Program-made: the position numbers and the translations under genes
Notes under the pieces: generated by a model
Databases searched by the model: none
What the model saw: the letters and a program-made list of their open reading frames with translations, nothing else
Told to the model about the DNA's origin: nothing
Shown here: piece by piece, positions 11,354 to 22,350 of the stretch
Position numbering within the stretch: the first letter of the stretch is position 1
Layout: the number at the start of each line of letters is the position of its first letter
NCBI GenBank assembly: GCA_050084515.1
Contig: CM114272.1
Coordinates: forward strand, 47,182,001-47,246,000
DNA: 64,000 nt
Reading direction: 5' to 3'
DNA from: Blasia pusilla
Lineage: Eukaryota > Marchantiophyta > Marchantiopsida > Blasiales

Positions 11354-11864
11354 CACATGCAATAGCCATGACATGCAACGCTCAGGGGTTTCACTTCCGC
11401 GGAAGAGACCCATTATATACGACAAAGTATAGGGTTTTTAAATTCGATTTTGGGGAAGACTTTTAAAGTTTCGCTGCGCTGAAACCATACTGGCTGGTTC
11501 GATACTCAAACCAGTATGTTTCCTGTATTCCCATGCCAAGCCTGGGAATACAGGAAAAAAAATCAAAACTCCAAATGAACTCCCACACATGAAAATAAAA
11601 ATCCTAAACCCTAAATTTGGTCTCCTATTTTTGAATCTCCCCCTTACTTCTTTCAACATCTTCCATGAACAGACCAAAAATTAATAAAGCCCTATTGTAA
11701 TTATAAGTGTTTCCCTAAATTAAAAATACCCTTAAGTTCTTCAGCGAAACTTTATAAGTCTTTCCCAAAATCGAATTAAAAAACCCTATACTTTGTTGTA
11801 CATGATGGGTCTCTTCCGCGGAAGTAAAACCCCTAAGCGTTGCATGTCATGGCTATTGCATGTG
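11354..11864. mobile_element. 511-bp element with about 123-bp terminal inverted repeats
   Basis: The left arm (11354 to about 11476, starting CACATGCAATAGCCATGACA) and the right arm (about 11741-11864, ending GGCTATTGCATGTG) are inverted copies. They share GCAACGCT-AGGGGTTT, ACTTCCGCGGAAGAGACCCAT and ACAAAGTATAGGGTTTTT with few differences. The 260-bp centre has no ORF and contains its own hairpin (TTTCCTGTATTCCCA with inverse at about 11542-11557). This fits a non-autonomous long-TIR DNA element (MITE or MULE-like). Flanks are TAA on the left and TAT on the right, so no convincing target-site duplication is visible. Confidence 0.8.
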
Positions 11865-11868
11865 TATT

Positions 11869-11956
11869 CCCCTTCAATTAGGGTTCCAAAATCATCTCCC
11901 ATTTTTGGTTTGAGTATGGAACCAGCCAGTATGTTTTGGAACCCTAATTGAAGGGG
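11869..11956. repeat. Perfect 23-bp inverted repeat
   Basis: CCCCTTCAATTAGGGTTCCAAAA at 11869-11891 is exactly inverted at 11934-11956. Part of the loop (about 11893-11921, ATCTCCCATTTTTGGTTTGA) is itself inverted again at 12149-12180. This nested arrangement next to the long-TIR element suggests repeated fold-back insertion. Confidence 0.85.
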
Positions 11957-12554
11957 AGGGGAAAAAAATAGGGGTCAAGAAGGAAGAGGAGGGCTTCGAG
12001 TAGGAAGGTTCCAAGACTTTGTTTCATTTTCATGTTCACATTGAGATATGTTTTGTTCCAACCATTGGATGGTGTTGAAACTTGGAACATGTGTTTGAAT
12101 TAAATGCGTTGCAAACTTCAACAGTTCAGATCTGCCATTATGACTTCCATACTCAAACCAAAAATGGGAGATGATTTTCAGGGTTTACAATTTTCATGCA
12201 TGGATGGTCATTTGAAGTCTCTGTGTTCCTATGCTTGGATTAATTCTTTGGTTGGAAAAAATTGGATGATTTTTGGATCCCTAACTTATGCTTATTTTGA
12301 ATTGGCAAGGTACGTGGCTTTGGGCACATTGCGTTTTGTAGGTTTTTTTTGAGCTAAAAATTCCCGTGTTTGAAAGGGAGAGTATTGTGTTTTATTTTTA
12401 ATCATTTTCACGACACACTACTGAGCCATAGATCGAACATATTGTTCTAAGCTGGGACGCGGACGTAGGCTTTGGAGTCTCAGACGCGGGCTTTGGAGTC
12501 TCGTTTGAAGCTTTGCTCTCCCTTGCGCGGCAAAAATTCCTCTCGTTTGGAGCT
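11957..12554. other. No recognisable gene
   Basis: Contains the inverted copy at 12149-12180 mentioned above and an 82-codon ORF (12104-12352) that overlaps it and shows no homology. Confidence 0.4.
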
Positions 12555-12622
12555 ATTGCCAACCGGAACGATGAGAGAAGGAGAGAAATTTCTATCCTTC
12601 TCTCATCGTTGCGATTGGCAAT
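12555..12622. repeat. 28-bp inverted repeat with short loop
   Basis: ATTGCCAACCGGAACGATGA at 12555 onward pairs with TCATCGTTGCGATTGGCAAT ending at 12622, with a GAGAAGGA/TCCTTCTC continuation and a 12-base loop. Only one or two mismatches. ORFs reading through both arms are artefacts of the palindrome. Confidence 0.85.
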
Positions 12623-13292
12623 AGAGATTTCTCCGGTCTTCTTGAAGGTGCTTAGTGGCAGTAGTAGGAGCTTAGTAGCAACTTCTAAGCTCTTGCAAGG
12701 CAACGGTTTAGATTCTTGGGAGGTGGAAAAAAGCACAAGCGCAGCTCCAGGAGTCCAAGAGGATTTACTCTTAGTTGGTAAGCTTCAACATCGCTCCTTG
12801 AATTAACTTTTTGGGGGTTTCTGATTTTGATTTGGAAACAGAGAGGGCTCGGCTCACATTTGCATTTCCAATGTTGTCTCAGTAGAGCTCTACATAAGCG
12901 CAGGATTGTCGACTAGGAAGTAAATCCAAGTGAGATCTACCACAAACTAGGATCAGGTGGGTGTGGGTCCTTCTTCTTGCTAGTTGTTTGTACTCGTGTC
13001 GCTGTTTTGTTCTGATATGGTCAACCGAGGAGATATTTGGTTCAACATTTCAAGTTCTTTCTCCATTTCTTGTGAGAGAGAGATGGTGTAGAACCTCTCG
13101 AGTGGAACTTCACATGGTCCACTTAATTGTTGGAGGAATCGTACATGGCTGATTGCACTGCCTTCAATCTCTCCCTCCCATGACGGTTGTTTTTGTCTCC
13201 ACCTTTACCTCCATCATCACCCCTCCTTCCTCCTCTTTGCCTTACAGCCGCTCTAATTTGCTGCTCCCTTCACAAACGTTGAGGTCGCCTTC

Positions 13293-13294
<2 letters not shown>
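12623..13294. other. No recognisable gene
   Basis: Short ORFs only. No domain or repeat seen. Confidence 0.4.

Positions 13295-13370
<76 letters not shown>
13295..13370. repeat. (CT)38 microsatellite
   Basis: Uninterrupted CT dinucleotides over 76 bp. The overlapping ORF is a poly Leu/Ser artefact. Confidence 0.97.
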
Positions 13371-13372
<2 letters not shown>

Positions 13373-13585
13373 CGATGATCTTTACCGAATTCCGCTGATC
13401 CCCCTCCTCTCCAAACAAGAAACAAAAAAGCTTGGAAATCGAAATGGATTCGCGTTAGTGCGCACTTCACCGTCTCCCAAACTATCGGTGAACGTAGGAA
13501 TGATGCGCCATCGAAGAGAAAAATAGAGAACCAAATCTTGGAAAGTAGAGAAAATAGAGAATGGAACTAATCTCACAATAAAACC

Positions 13586-15660
13586 TTGATGACTTTGAGG
13601 CACAAAGAGTCTAAGCCTTTGTTTTTTACTAATCAAATAACATCCCGCCTCTGTAGAAAACTAATGATGGAGGATTTTAGGGATGTTAACTCTACTACAC
13701 CTAGGTATAGTGTGGGGTGGGGAGGATGGCAATATTCTGTCTCTGTTCTTCCTAATGGTGATCTGTATGGCTTTGGAGACTAGGATACACCCCACACTAG
13801 AAAGAAAGAAATTAATCTATTGGATAGATGCTAAGCTATTTGTGTCCTTGGAGATCATTATGCATCTATGTCATACGTAAAAATTTTGTAACCACTAAAA
13901 AATTCATGAGCATGGTTTGAAGTGGGCTAATGTGAATAGACTGATAGGCATAATTGGGCTGGGCCTGAAGGAATTGCTTCAAAGCTTGTTTGGAAGATAT
14001 GTTTGAGAGAATGGATGTTTGTCATGACAAAAGCCTAGGGACCCAACTATACTTGGAGGTTTGTGGTAATTACATCGATATTTTCTTCTCACGTAAGCAT
14101 GACTTGAGGAGTTGTGTAGTTTTGGCATCTAAAGTTTCGTGGTTCTTTTGACTCTAGAGACTTTGGTTGAAACATGGTGATCATTCTATGACACGGAGTG
14201 TAGGATCTATGACAGAGAAGAACATGATATCAGAGCAAGCTTTCCATGATATCAACATGTCTTGCCATTTATTGTATTACTAGTGTGTGCTTTCCGGGAC
14301 AAGTATCCATACTTGCGAGTTCCATTTCACATCCTAGGATCTGATTGTTGTGAGGTCTTCTTCAGCAAGGTAGATGGAATGAATGGCCATGAATGGAACT
14401 ATGATTTTGGGTCTTTGTTGGATAGTGCAATGGGATTGAATAGACTTGCTGACTTGGAATTTGGACTAGAAGGATTAAAGATTGGCCGGTCTCACCCAAA
14501 GCAAGATCATGTGTGGGGAACTCTCCATCCATTAAGTATAGGAGAAGATGCTCCTAACCTATTTGACTATTCATTAATTCAGACTAATGAGCTAGTAGTT
14601 GATGCCCCTTAAAGAGGGTTTGGATGAAGCAAAATCAATATTGAGCAGGTTGAATATCTCTCTTAGGTCCTCTTTGCCAATAGGTCAGAGGCAATGGTGG
14701 TTGCATCCACAAGATGTGGAGGCAGTTGCATGTGATAACTGTGAGGATTCTGTAGAACACAGACCAACACTAGGCCCTCATCCACCCGAGGAGTCTAGTG
14801 TTGATGAAAGAGAAGTTGATGACCCAATGCCAAGGGATTTCAATCGTCTTCATGCACGGGAAAGTGATGCACCGGCCTTTCTTGACTCTAGAGTGATTGG
14901 TGAGGACTTGTGTGAGGATGCACATAACAATCCATCCATAGAGACAAAAATATTGGGACATGAGGTAAGGCATATATTCACTTCAATTCTGTAGGAGTGC
15001 ACAGATGTAGTTCCTCGTTAAGTTTTGCCTGCTGTGACATTTTGAGGGTAGAATATACTATAAGTCCATTTTGGTGAGTGATTTGGCATGCAATCCTTTC
15101 ATTTTTAAAGATAGGATGTCACAGAAAATATATTACATTATAGATAGAGTAAAAGAACCAACTAATCCAGATTGCCCAACTTGTTATGTTGATATTGGAA
15201 GTGATGTAGCTATTTTGTTTGAGTCTACTACACAATTCAAGTTGGCCCTTCTACTCGATCAAGTAAGTCAAAGTAGAGAAAAAAAAGAGAGCTGGATGAA
15301 AATAAAGTAGTCCCTATAAAGGAGTTTTGGTTAGGTTGCATTCTATTCATCAAACAGAAATATGGTAGTCAATGGGGTAGATGTAGATCTCATATTGATC
15401 TTTTGGAGGGCATGTCCCAAAAGATGGATAGACAGGTAGTGTTTGGCAGATATTGTGCAATTGGTATCGGCGCTCAGGTAAGAGCAACACCTTGTTCACA
15501 TATGATGCATGTGATGGCCAATATATTGATATTGAAATGGTGATTTCAAATGTGAGTTTGTGAATGAAGCCAAGTCTTACATCTAGGTTATATGAATTAG
15601 ATAACGGTGATCTACAAGTGGTCAATGATTACATTCGCAATATGTCATCTTTTGCTAAGT
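13586..15660 (+). pseudogene. Decayed protein-coding tract, unrecognised (possibly transposon-encoded)
   Basis: Plus-strand segments read as one degraded protein across frames: 14262-14612 (contains GSDCCEVFFSKVDGMNG and a YDFGSLLDSAMGLNRLADLEF-type stretch), 14599-14994 (acidic, with DNCEDSVEHRP) and 15071-15310 (VSDLACNPFIFKDRMSQKIY), then about 15350-15500 (SHIDLLEGMSQKMDRQVVFG). Stops and frameshifts separate them; some gaps may be introns (a CAG/GTAAGAG donor-like site lies near 15476). Cys pairs in the acidic segment could bind metal, but spacing does not match a family I know. The surroundings are all mobile DNA, which favours a transposon ORF over a host gene. Function unknown. Confidence 0.35.
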
Positions 15661-16049
15661 GATGTGCATGTTAAAGTGTGAAGTCATTTTCTGAGATTAT
15701 GATAGGCTAGTTTTGGGAGGGGATAGGTTAGGGGGATGATGGTGTGTCCATATGAGCATCTTGCTCATATTGAGGTTCAATTCCTCTCCGTCATAGGTGC
15801 CAAAGTAATGGGGAAAGTGGAAGTTGCACTAAATATTGAGTCACTGGAAACATGCAGATAATTCCACCTCACATATCATTACCATGTTTGGCAGTGGCTT
15901 GGGTATTGCTGAGGGCTGTTATCAAGTGCAACAACACAAGAGGGCCAAGCGAAGGGGTACTTAATTTTACTTTCAAGCCCCTAAACAAATCAAGGACAAA
16001 AATTTACTTAACGGAATATAGGGGTCATAAGTTTTTGAAACTTGCAGAT
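15661..16049. other. No recognisable gene
   Basis: A short plus-strand ORF (15852-16058) has no homology. Confidence 0.4.
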
Positions 16050-16770
16050 TTAAAGTAAGTAAGGGGGAGGAAATTTTTTTGACTTATAAGTTAGGGGTTT
16101 TCGACCCCAAAACGTCGTATGTGATGTAGGAGGTATACATAGACTGTCCCTCCCGAGATGCGACGTTGACATATAGTTCTCTTGGGAGCTTTCAAGTGAG
16201 TTTTCAACATGGAATGCCAATGCTCCACAACATTGGTTGTATTCTAATTTGGTGCTCCGATATTGGGTGGCCCATCTACGTATCTTGGGAAGCCAATATG
16301 CTTGGAAGTACTCATAAAATACAGGTTCTTGACCCTTCCACCGAGTGGTGAAAGCTTTAGTAGATACCACGGGATCTATAAAGTCACGAAAGAGGAATTA
16401 ATTGAATACTCTACATTTCACTCCTTTGAACTGTGCTTTTGAGCACTTATTCAGATGTTTAAAATATCTATTTTGAACTATTCTACCCGTGGTTCTAATT
16501 CTGATAATTGGAAACAAAAGTTGAACGTTTTCTGGAGTAGATGCCTTGCTAGTATGATGGATAAAGATGTGTACCTGTATCTATGTTGTTCATGACTTGA
16601 GCAAACTCTCTATTCATCCAAGCCTTGATAATGGGATCTCTAACCTTCACATGTAAGTTTTTGATCCATGCTTTGCGAATGTGGCATATGCATAGAAATA
16701 TTATGACCCTTGGGAAGATGTTTACTTAACCATTGAAAGTGTTCTACAATTTATAATATTCAAATTTACA
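16050..16770 (-). pseudogene. MULE-type transposase remnant
   Basis: Reading the minus strand from about 16770 downward gives HFQWLSKHLPKG, then in a shifted frame a FLCICHIRKAWIKNLHVKV stretch and AWMNREFAQVMNN. After a stop comes ORF 16370-16050 (KAFTTRWKGQEPVFYEYFQAYW). The order FL-C-W/CH-x-R-K-A-W-x-K-N followed by a W-x(n)-F-x-YF helical segment resembles the region after the DDE core in Mutator-like transposases, which cut and paste DNA in the nucleus. The catalytic DDE residues and the C-terminal SWIM zinc finger were not found, so this is a truncated, frameshifted copy. Family call by motif memory only. Confidence 0.5.
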
Positions 16771-17584
16771 TAATACAACAGGAAATGTAATGTACAAGTG
16801 TTTTTAGTTTATAGTCGATTTAGTAAGTTCGATCCCCAAGAGGATCATTGCTTGATGAAAAGAGAGTTCGGAATTACAATTCTGTTGTAATAGTTGTATT
16901 TAAATGTGTGTGATTTATATTCAATGTCTTATCAATATCTTCTGATCTTTCTTAGTACCAAAGGATCTTTTCTCGATTCTCTCTAGTGGAATTGACAGAA
17001 TGTTCAGGTAGATTTTCCTCTCGACATCAAGAAACCTCACAGAGATCTCAACTCAAAAGTGGCTTCTCCTACTTTCGGAACTCAATCCGTCTCGGCAGGT
17101 TACTCTCAGTCAAACAGATTTCCTACAACTCATGTTGATTATTTCATTGATGAGAAAGGTTCGCGTGATTCACTCCTCATTCTGTAGACCCAAAAAGAAT
17201 ACTTAGATATAAGCATCGCACATCAGAATGAATGAATGATTGCTTTACAACTCCATCAAGAACGAGAAAGCTTCAAAGTGTATACAAGCTCAAGAGGGTA
17301 CTACTCTCTTGCTCGGACCATTCCTACAACATAAGGATTTCGTAAGAGAATGATGATTATGGCTTCTGCCTTGCTTCTTAAATATTCGCTGGAGTGGAAG
17401 TGATCCTAAGATTCGAAACGTTCTTGATGAAGCTAGTGTCTCTTCACTGTTTCTAACTACCTAGATCTATGGTTCTCTTAGCTCTTCCTATGATCCCTAT
17501 GAATCCGCAGTACAAAACTGTTCTAACTACCAATTTGAAACAAAGGGTCGCGCCCTTTCCTAGTCTAACTGTTTTAACATGTGT
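16771..17584. other. No recognisable gene
   Basis: Contains a short direct palindrome (GATCCCCAAGAGGATC at about 16831-16846). No coding or RNA gene seen. Confidence 0.4.
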
Positions 17585-17830
17585 CTCTTGAAATCACAAT
17601 CCTTCTTAGCTTTGCTTCGTTGGACTTCAGGAGGACGAAGTACTCCAAGCTTCGTTCTTATCTCTTGTGCTTCGTACTTTGTGCTTCGCGCTTCGTTAAA
17701 GAGCGAAGTACTTCGTTCTTCTTTTCTTCGTGATGCTTCGTTATGTAGCGAAGCACTTCGTAGACAGAGCTTCGTTAATCTCCTTTAAGCTTCGTTAAGC
17801 TTCTTTAAGCTTCGTTAAGCTTCTTGAGAC
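17585..17830. repeat. Degenerate GCTTCGTTA array
   Basis: GCTTCGTT and its relatives (ACTTCGTT, GCGAAG on the opposite sense) recur roughly every 10-30 bp, ending in a regular AAGCTTCGTTAAGCTTCTTT block at about 17789-17826. Local inverted pairs such as GCGAAGTACTTCG and GCGAAGCACTTCG form small palindromes. The plus-strand 69-codon ORF here is a by-product. Confidence 0.75.
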
Positions 17831-18969
17831 TTTGTTATTGCATTTTCCTCTCCTCTAAGGCAAATCCTTGATCTTCCATCTCTCTGCCTTGTCCCAGGAG
17901 CTTTGTGATTCACTTATTCTTCTTCATAATAATAAATAATCATAATCAAAATCATAATATACAAGAGTCTTCGTTGAATAAAAAGATATATTCTTCAAGA
18001 TTACAAAATTGTGGGTATCACAGGAAACAAAGTCACATTGGATGGGGGATTTTATAAAATAACATATACTCAATTGCAGCTTGTTCCTCTTGGGAATAAT
18101 CTATATTATGATGGGAGAGTGCCTTCTTGATTTGCAAACACCTCCTTGTTTGACATGTGGCAACTGGACAACAAGAAAGTGTTCCACATGCTACAAGTAG
18201 CAAGAAAAAAGTGAATTCTGTGTGCATCATCGTTAATCCCTTCCCTTCACCGACTATACACTAACAAAAGCTATTTAAACATTTTTTATTTCCCGTGCAT
18301 GGCAAAGGGTCTTACTAGTCCACTATGAAATAAGATGGCCTCTATAACTCAAAAGATTCAAGTACTTCCCTTCTGTAATAATTTACTTGCAATTTGATGG
18401 CACTTAACACCTCCTCAATATCAGCTTGACAATGTGTGTGTCCTTCCATCAAGGCCCAAGCGGATAGAATTCCATTTTGGAATTTATCATAGCATAAAAG
18501 TGTAAATAGTTGGAACTAGAAACACAAAAGAAAACTCACATGGGTAGTTTGAATTGTAAACTTAAGGTTGGCTCTCCAAATAGGAACAAAACCATACTTC
18601 ACTCATTGAATTTTACAATATTTACTACCTACTGTGTCCATATTTTGACACAAGATTAGTGGATAGATTAAATGTATTAACTCATAAAGGTTAGTTCCAA
18701 AAGTCAAATCCATTCCCACTACGCTTCCTTGGCTCAATGTAGCAAGCTTCTCAAGCATCCAGGGCGTTGCAACTACTACCTTTTGGTTTATTTTGTTCTC
18801 GATGTAAAAATTCCAAATCGAGATGTTGTTGGACCCACTTTCTTACCGCTGTTGTATCACATGGACAATAATGATGTGAATTTAGCTTCAATTGTAGTTT
18901 GATGTTGCAAGTATCTTTCATGGTGAGGTTCATATTCCTTGACCATATGACCTTCTGAACTGTACTTCC
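17831..18969. other. No recognisable gene
   Basis: AT-rich, with two ORFs of about 60 codons on the minus strand that have no homology. Confidence 0.4.
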
Positions 18970-19686
18970 CTAACACCTCTCTATGATGTGTTTATCGTAT
19001 TCGTTTAAAATGTCTGCACGCTCAACACTAGCTCTCAACAAACTCACGACATCTATTAGATAGACGTGATGTAATATGAATGTTTGCAACAATTGTACTC
19101 TTATCCAACATTTCATGAAAAAATTCATTATCCTTGTTAGTGTGTTTTCGATGCATGCATGAGGTTTACATGCATTTTCCATTTCCTCATCTTCTATCTT
19201 TGGGTTTTATCCTTGATCTATTCGTGGATTGTTATCATTTGTGTTGGCTTCATCTCTCTCCCTATCTAAACCCTCTATGTCTTCATCACAAAGAGCATCA
19301 TATTGGGAGAAAATATCAGTCAACATTTTTTTAACATCAACGTCTGCATCTACTTTGTTTGGGTGTAGCGGAGGTTGTTTGGCAATACTTCTTGGCTCTA
19401 TACCAATGTCATATCTCACTTGTTGAGCAAAATTGATTATTCTCGCCTAATGCACCCTACGTTCATGCTCATCTTGTTTAGACCACTCTTCATCAGAAGA
19501 GTCCCACTCCTCCCCACCTTTCCAAATACTACAAAGGGAAAAACGATGGTATTTCCTTAAGTTCTCCTCCACCTTAGGTAGAGAGACGGTTCTTTGTCCT
19601 TTTGCAAATATTGCAAGGGCACCTAACACGCTATGCCCCATCCCTTCTTGCTCGGGCTTGCTCTCGGCGCCACAATTTTGAGTCAT
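18970..19686 (-). pseudogene. Decayed acidic ORF, probably transposon-related
   Basis: One minus-strand frame reads from 19686 to 18970 (239 codons) with only two stops, a TAG at 19447-19449 and a TAA at 19207-19209. The middle is acidic (GGEEWDSSDEEWSKQDEHE), followed by RYDIGIEPRSIAKQPP and an Asp-rich tract (DADVDVKKMLTDIFSQYD). The long frame with two nonsense changes is characteristic of a recently dead ORF. I recognise no domain; the acidic N-terminal layout is common in CACTA-type transposon proteins, but this is a weak analogy. Confidence 0.35.
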
Positions 19687-19689
19687 GTC

Positions 19690-20278
19690 TCTTCACCCTT
19701 TCGGGATGGTAGAGAGATTCTCGTTGTCCAAAAGGTAGGGCTTGATTCATATATGGACTGTTGGTTATGACCACTATAAGATTTACACAAAGAAAAACCC
19801 ACAAAAGTTCATGGTTCAGATTCTGACTTTTAAGTAGGGACCCCAATTCACCTTCAGGAAGCAAGAATTTGGACCAAGTATATGAAGTACGTGATGAATT
19901 CTCCTTTTTTTTTTTCCACAAAGCTATATCCCTACTGTTGAAAATCTTTTCAGCAAGCATCCACCTTCAAGAAAGTCCTCCAATCCAATTGTAGAAAAAT
20001 GACAGAGTAACACTATACTGATCTTAATGATAGATACGCTTATAACCAAATCATGAGATGTGAATCCACCTTTGGTATGTAGATTCTAAACTTGCTCCAA
20101 ACTCAAAGGCGAGAAGAATAGGTAAATGACTAGTTTCTATTACCTAGAAACACAACCAAAATCTTGCACCTTGTATGTTGATGGGGCTAGGATAAACCTC
20201 TGGTCACTACTTTATCTCCTCCACAAAATTCATGATATACAAAGGTACGTACGTAACAATTGGGGATCCTCTCACGTC
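19690..20278. other. No recognisable gene
   Basis: Minus ORF 19960-19631 overlaps the previous tract in another frame. No other feature seen before the element A boundary. Confidence 0.4.
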
Positions 20279-20789
20279 TGTTAGGATAGATTGGTGAGAT
20301 CTAGTAAAGTGCCTTTGTGTGTAGTGGAGGACAGGCTCAATAGGTCGAGGATGACCTGTTGAGGCCTCGAGAAACCTGAGAGAGCAGGTTTCCCCCTCGT
20401 TTCGACTCATTTGGAGCCACATTGAGGAACTTACTATTTTAGGTAAGTATCATTTTGAATATATGATCAACTTTATATTTTTGGTAAGTGGACCTTGTCC
20501 TTTTACATCAGGTCAAGAGCCAAGGAGGTGACATGGGAGCATAGGTTACCATGGAGAGAGCTTGGGAGAGGGGAGAGGTATACCTCAAGGAGAGAGAGCT
20601 TGAGAATTAATTCTCTCTTTGTTGAACCTCTTGGCATGAGGCGGTGGAGCTATGGTCTTGCTTGCCTTGTGTGTGTAACCCAAGCCTCTCATTAGGAGAG
20701 TGAGTTTGGTTTGACATTTTGAGAGACATGTGAGAGTGCACACGTGTGAGAACTATTGTGTTGTGAGAGAGATTAGATCTTATTTTACA
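20279..20789 (+). repeat. 5' LTR-like repeat of element A (partial)
   Basis: 511 bp starting TGTTAGGATAGATTGGTGAG and ending TCTTATTTTACA. It is highly similar to 29462-29972 at the other end of the element, in the same orientation; shared blocks include TTGAGGAACTTACTATTTTA and AACCCAAGCCTCTCATTAG. The last 124 bp of the downstream LTR (29973-30096) is missing here, so this copy is truncated or rearranged at its 3' edge. ORFs inside (for example 20495-20695) are not genes. Confidence 0.8.
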
Positions 20790-22350
20790 AAGAGAGAATG
20801 AGTGAGTGAGAGAGCTTCATGGGGAAGCTCGCTGGTCACTTGCTGGTTTTGTAGGTTGGGTATCGTATTTTCGGTTCAGCGGTTCATTGGAGTGCTCACC
20901 GGAGTAACAACCGCTTACTTGTGATGTTTCCTTTGCCGATTTTTCGTGTAGAAGAGTGGCGCGCGGAAACGCTGCACAATTTTTGATAGGGATTGAGTAT
21001 GGGAGTGGGTTGCCCCATGCTGGAGCTCTTGAGAGCACCATGTAGCTTTCTGATTTGTGTTCTCATATGTTTTACATTTTTTTTGGGAGAAATCAACGCG
21101 GAACCGTTGCCAAATTTTGTGTAGGAGAAAGAGACATTGGGCTTTACAACAATCCCTATCACTTTTTACTGGAACGTCCCATTCCAAATATTTTTTAATT
21201 CTGTCGTAGATCATGAAGCTGTGCAACAAACAGTGCGCAAATTGGAGTTGCAAGAAAAAAATTATGATCAATCTTGAAAAATTGCCATTGTTAGGCGATT
21301 TGTAGGGTTAAATTGTTCAAACCCTAAACCAGCCGCCGCGTCGGCGGCGGCCGTCGCCATCATAGTCACCGTCAATGGTCTTCCATCGACGGTCAACCAT
21401 CACCATCAATGATCCACCGTCCACCGTCGGCCGCTGCCGCCACCTAGTGCTGCTCAGAGCCGCGTTCGTCCGTTGTCCACCCTTTGGTTGCCATTGCCGC
21501 CATTACGGAGTGGAGAGTCTTCCACGACCACCGTTGATTCTCTTACTTGTGCCGCCACCACGTATTTTGGTTTGGCCGCCACCGTCATTGCAATTTTGTC
21601 ATCAACAAGTGATGGCACATAACCCCAGATTATGGTGTTTGAGTTTTCATTTCATGCTGCTATGTTGTGATTGGTAGCCGATCGACGACGATGAAGTACC
21701 GTGCTGTGACGCCCGTAGCCGCAATGCGCCGCCAATTGTTGCGCCGTGCCGCTCATGGCCTCACCCCACCATCTCGATTGCGGAGCCACTCCTTCACTAA
21801 GGAGCAGAGCGTATGAATTTCTGATTGAGGAGGGTATGCCGCCAAGTGCCGCGCCCCATTCCCGAGTGCTGTGCCTTTTGTAACCGTTCTGTGCGGCCAG
21901 TGCAACACCGGACTGCTGGACTTGCACCGCACATTGAGGAGGTTTGAGCAGCGTCAATACGAGAGGAGTACGAATTTCTGAGTGGAGGAGTTGTCTTCAC
22001 AACTGAGTTGGGGTCGAGATTTGGAGTTGCCGAGGAGCGACATCGACATTATTGTCAGGTTACCCATTTTGGTCTCTTACCCTACACGTGTGAGGGATTT
22101 CCGGATATTGGGAAGTTATTTGGGATATTGGGTTTTGTTCTGATGCTAGGAGCATCGATGATGTATGGGTTTAGGGGACATAGACCTGTGTGGGATGTCT
22201 AGAGTTGAGGATGGTTTGTCGATGAGACGATAGATCGGTTGATTTACCGCACCACGCTGCTTGTTGCCGCATAGCACACATCTGAGTGAGGGAGTGTAGA
22301 TTGAGTGCCGCATGTTTAGTTTGAGTGATTGAGGGATTACTCACAAGATT
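20790..22350 (+). other. Element A leader, non-coding
   Basis: About 1.5 kb between the LTR-like repeat and gag. It holds a GC-rich stretch of CCGTC/GCCGCC repeats at about 21325-21560 and no reading frame resembling a retroelement protein. I could not find a primer-binding site complementary to initiator tRNA-Met (TGGTATCAGAG type) just after the repeat. Confidence 0.5.

Noticed and set aside
13153-13398. 81-codon ORF rich in Ser and Leu
   Set aside because: Product of the (CT)38 microsatellite.
16831-16846. GATCCCCAAGAGGATC palindrome as a regulatory operator
   Set aside because: Short, isolated, with no adjacent gene.
20790-20820. Primer-binding site after the 5' LTR-like repeat
   Set aside because: No stretch complementary to initiator tRNA-Met or another tRNA 3' end could be recognised.
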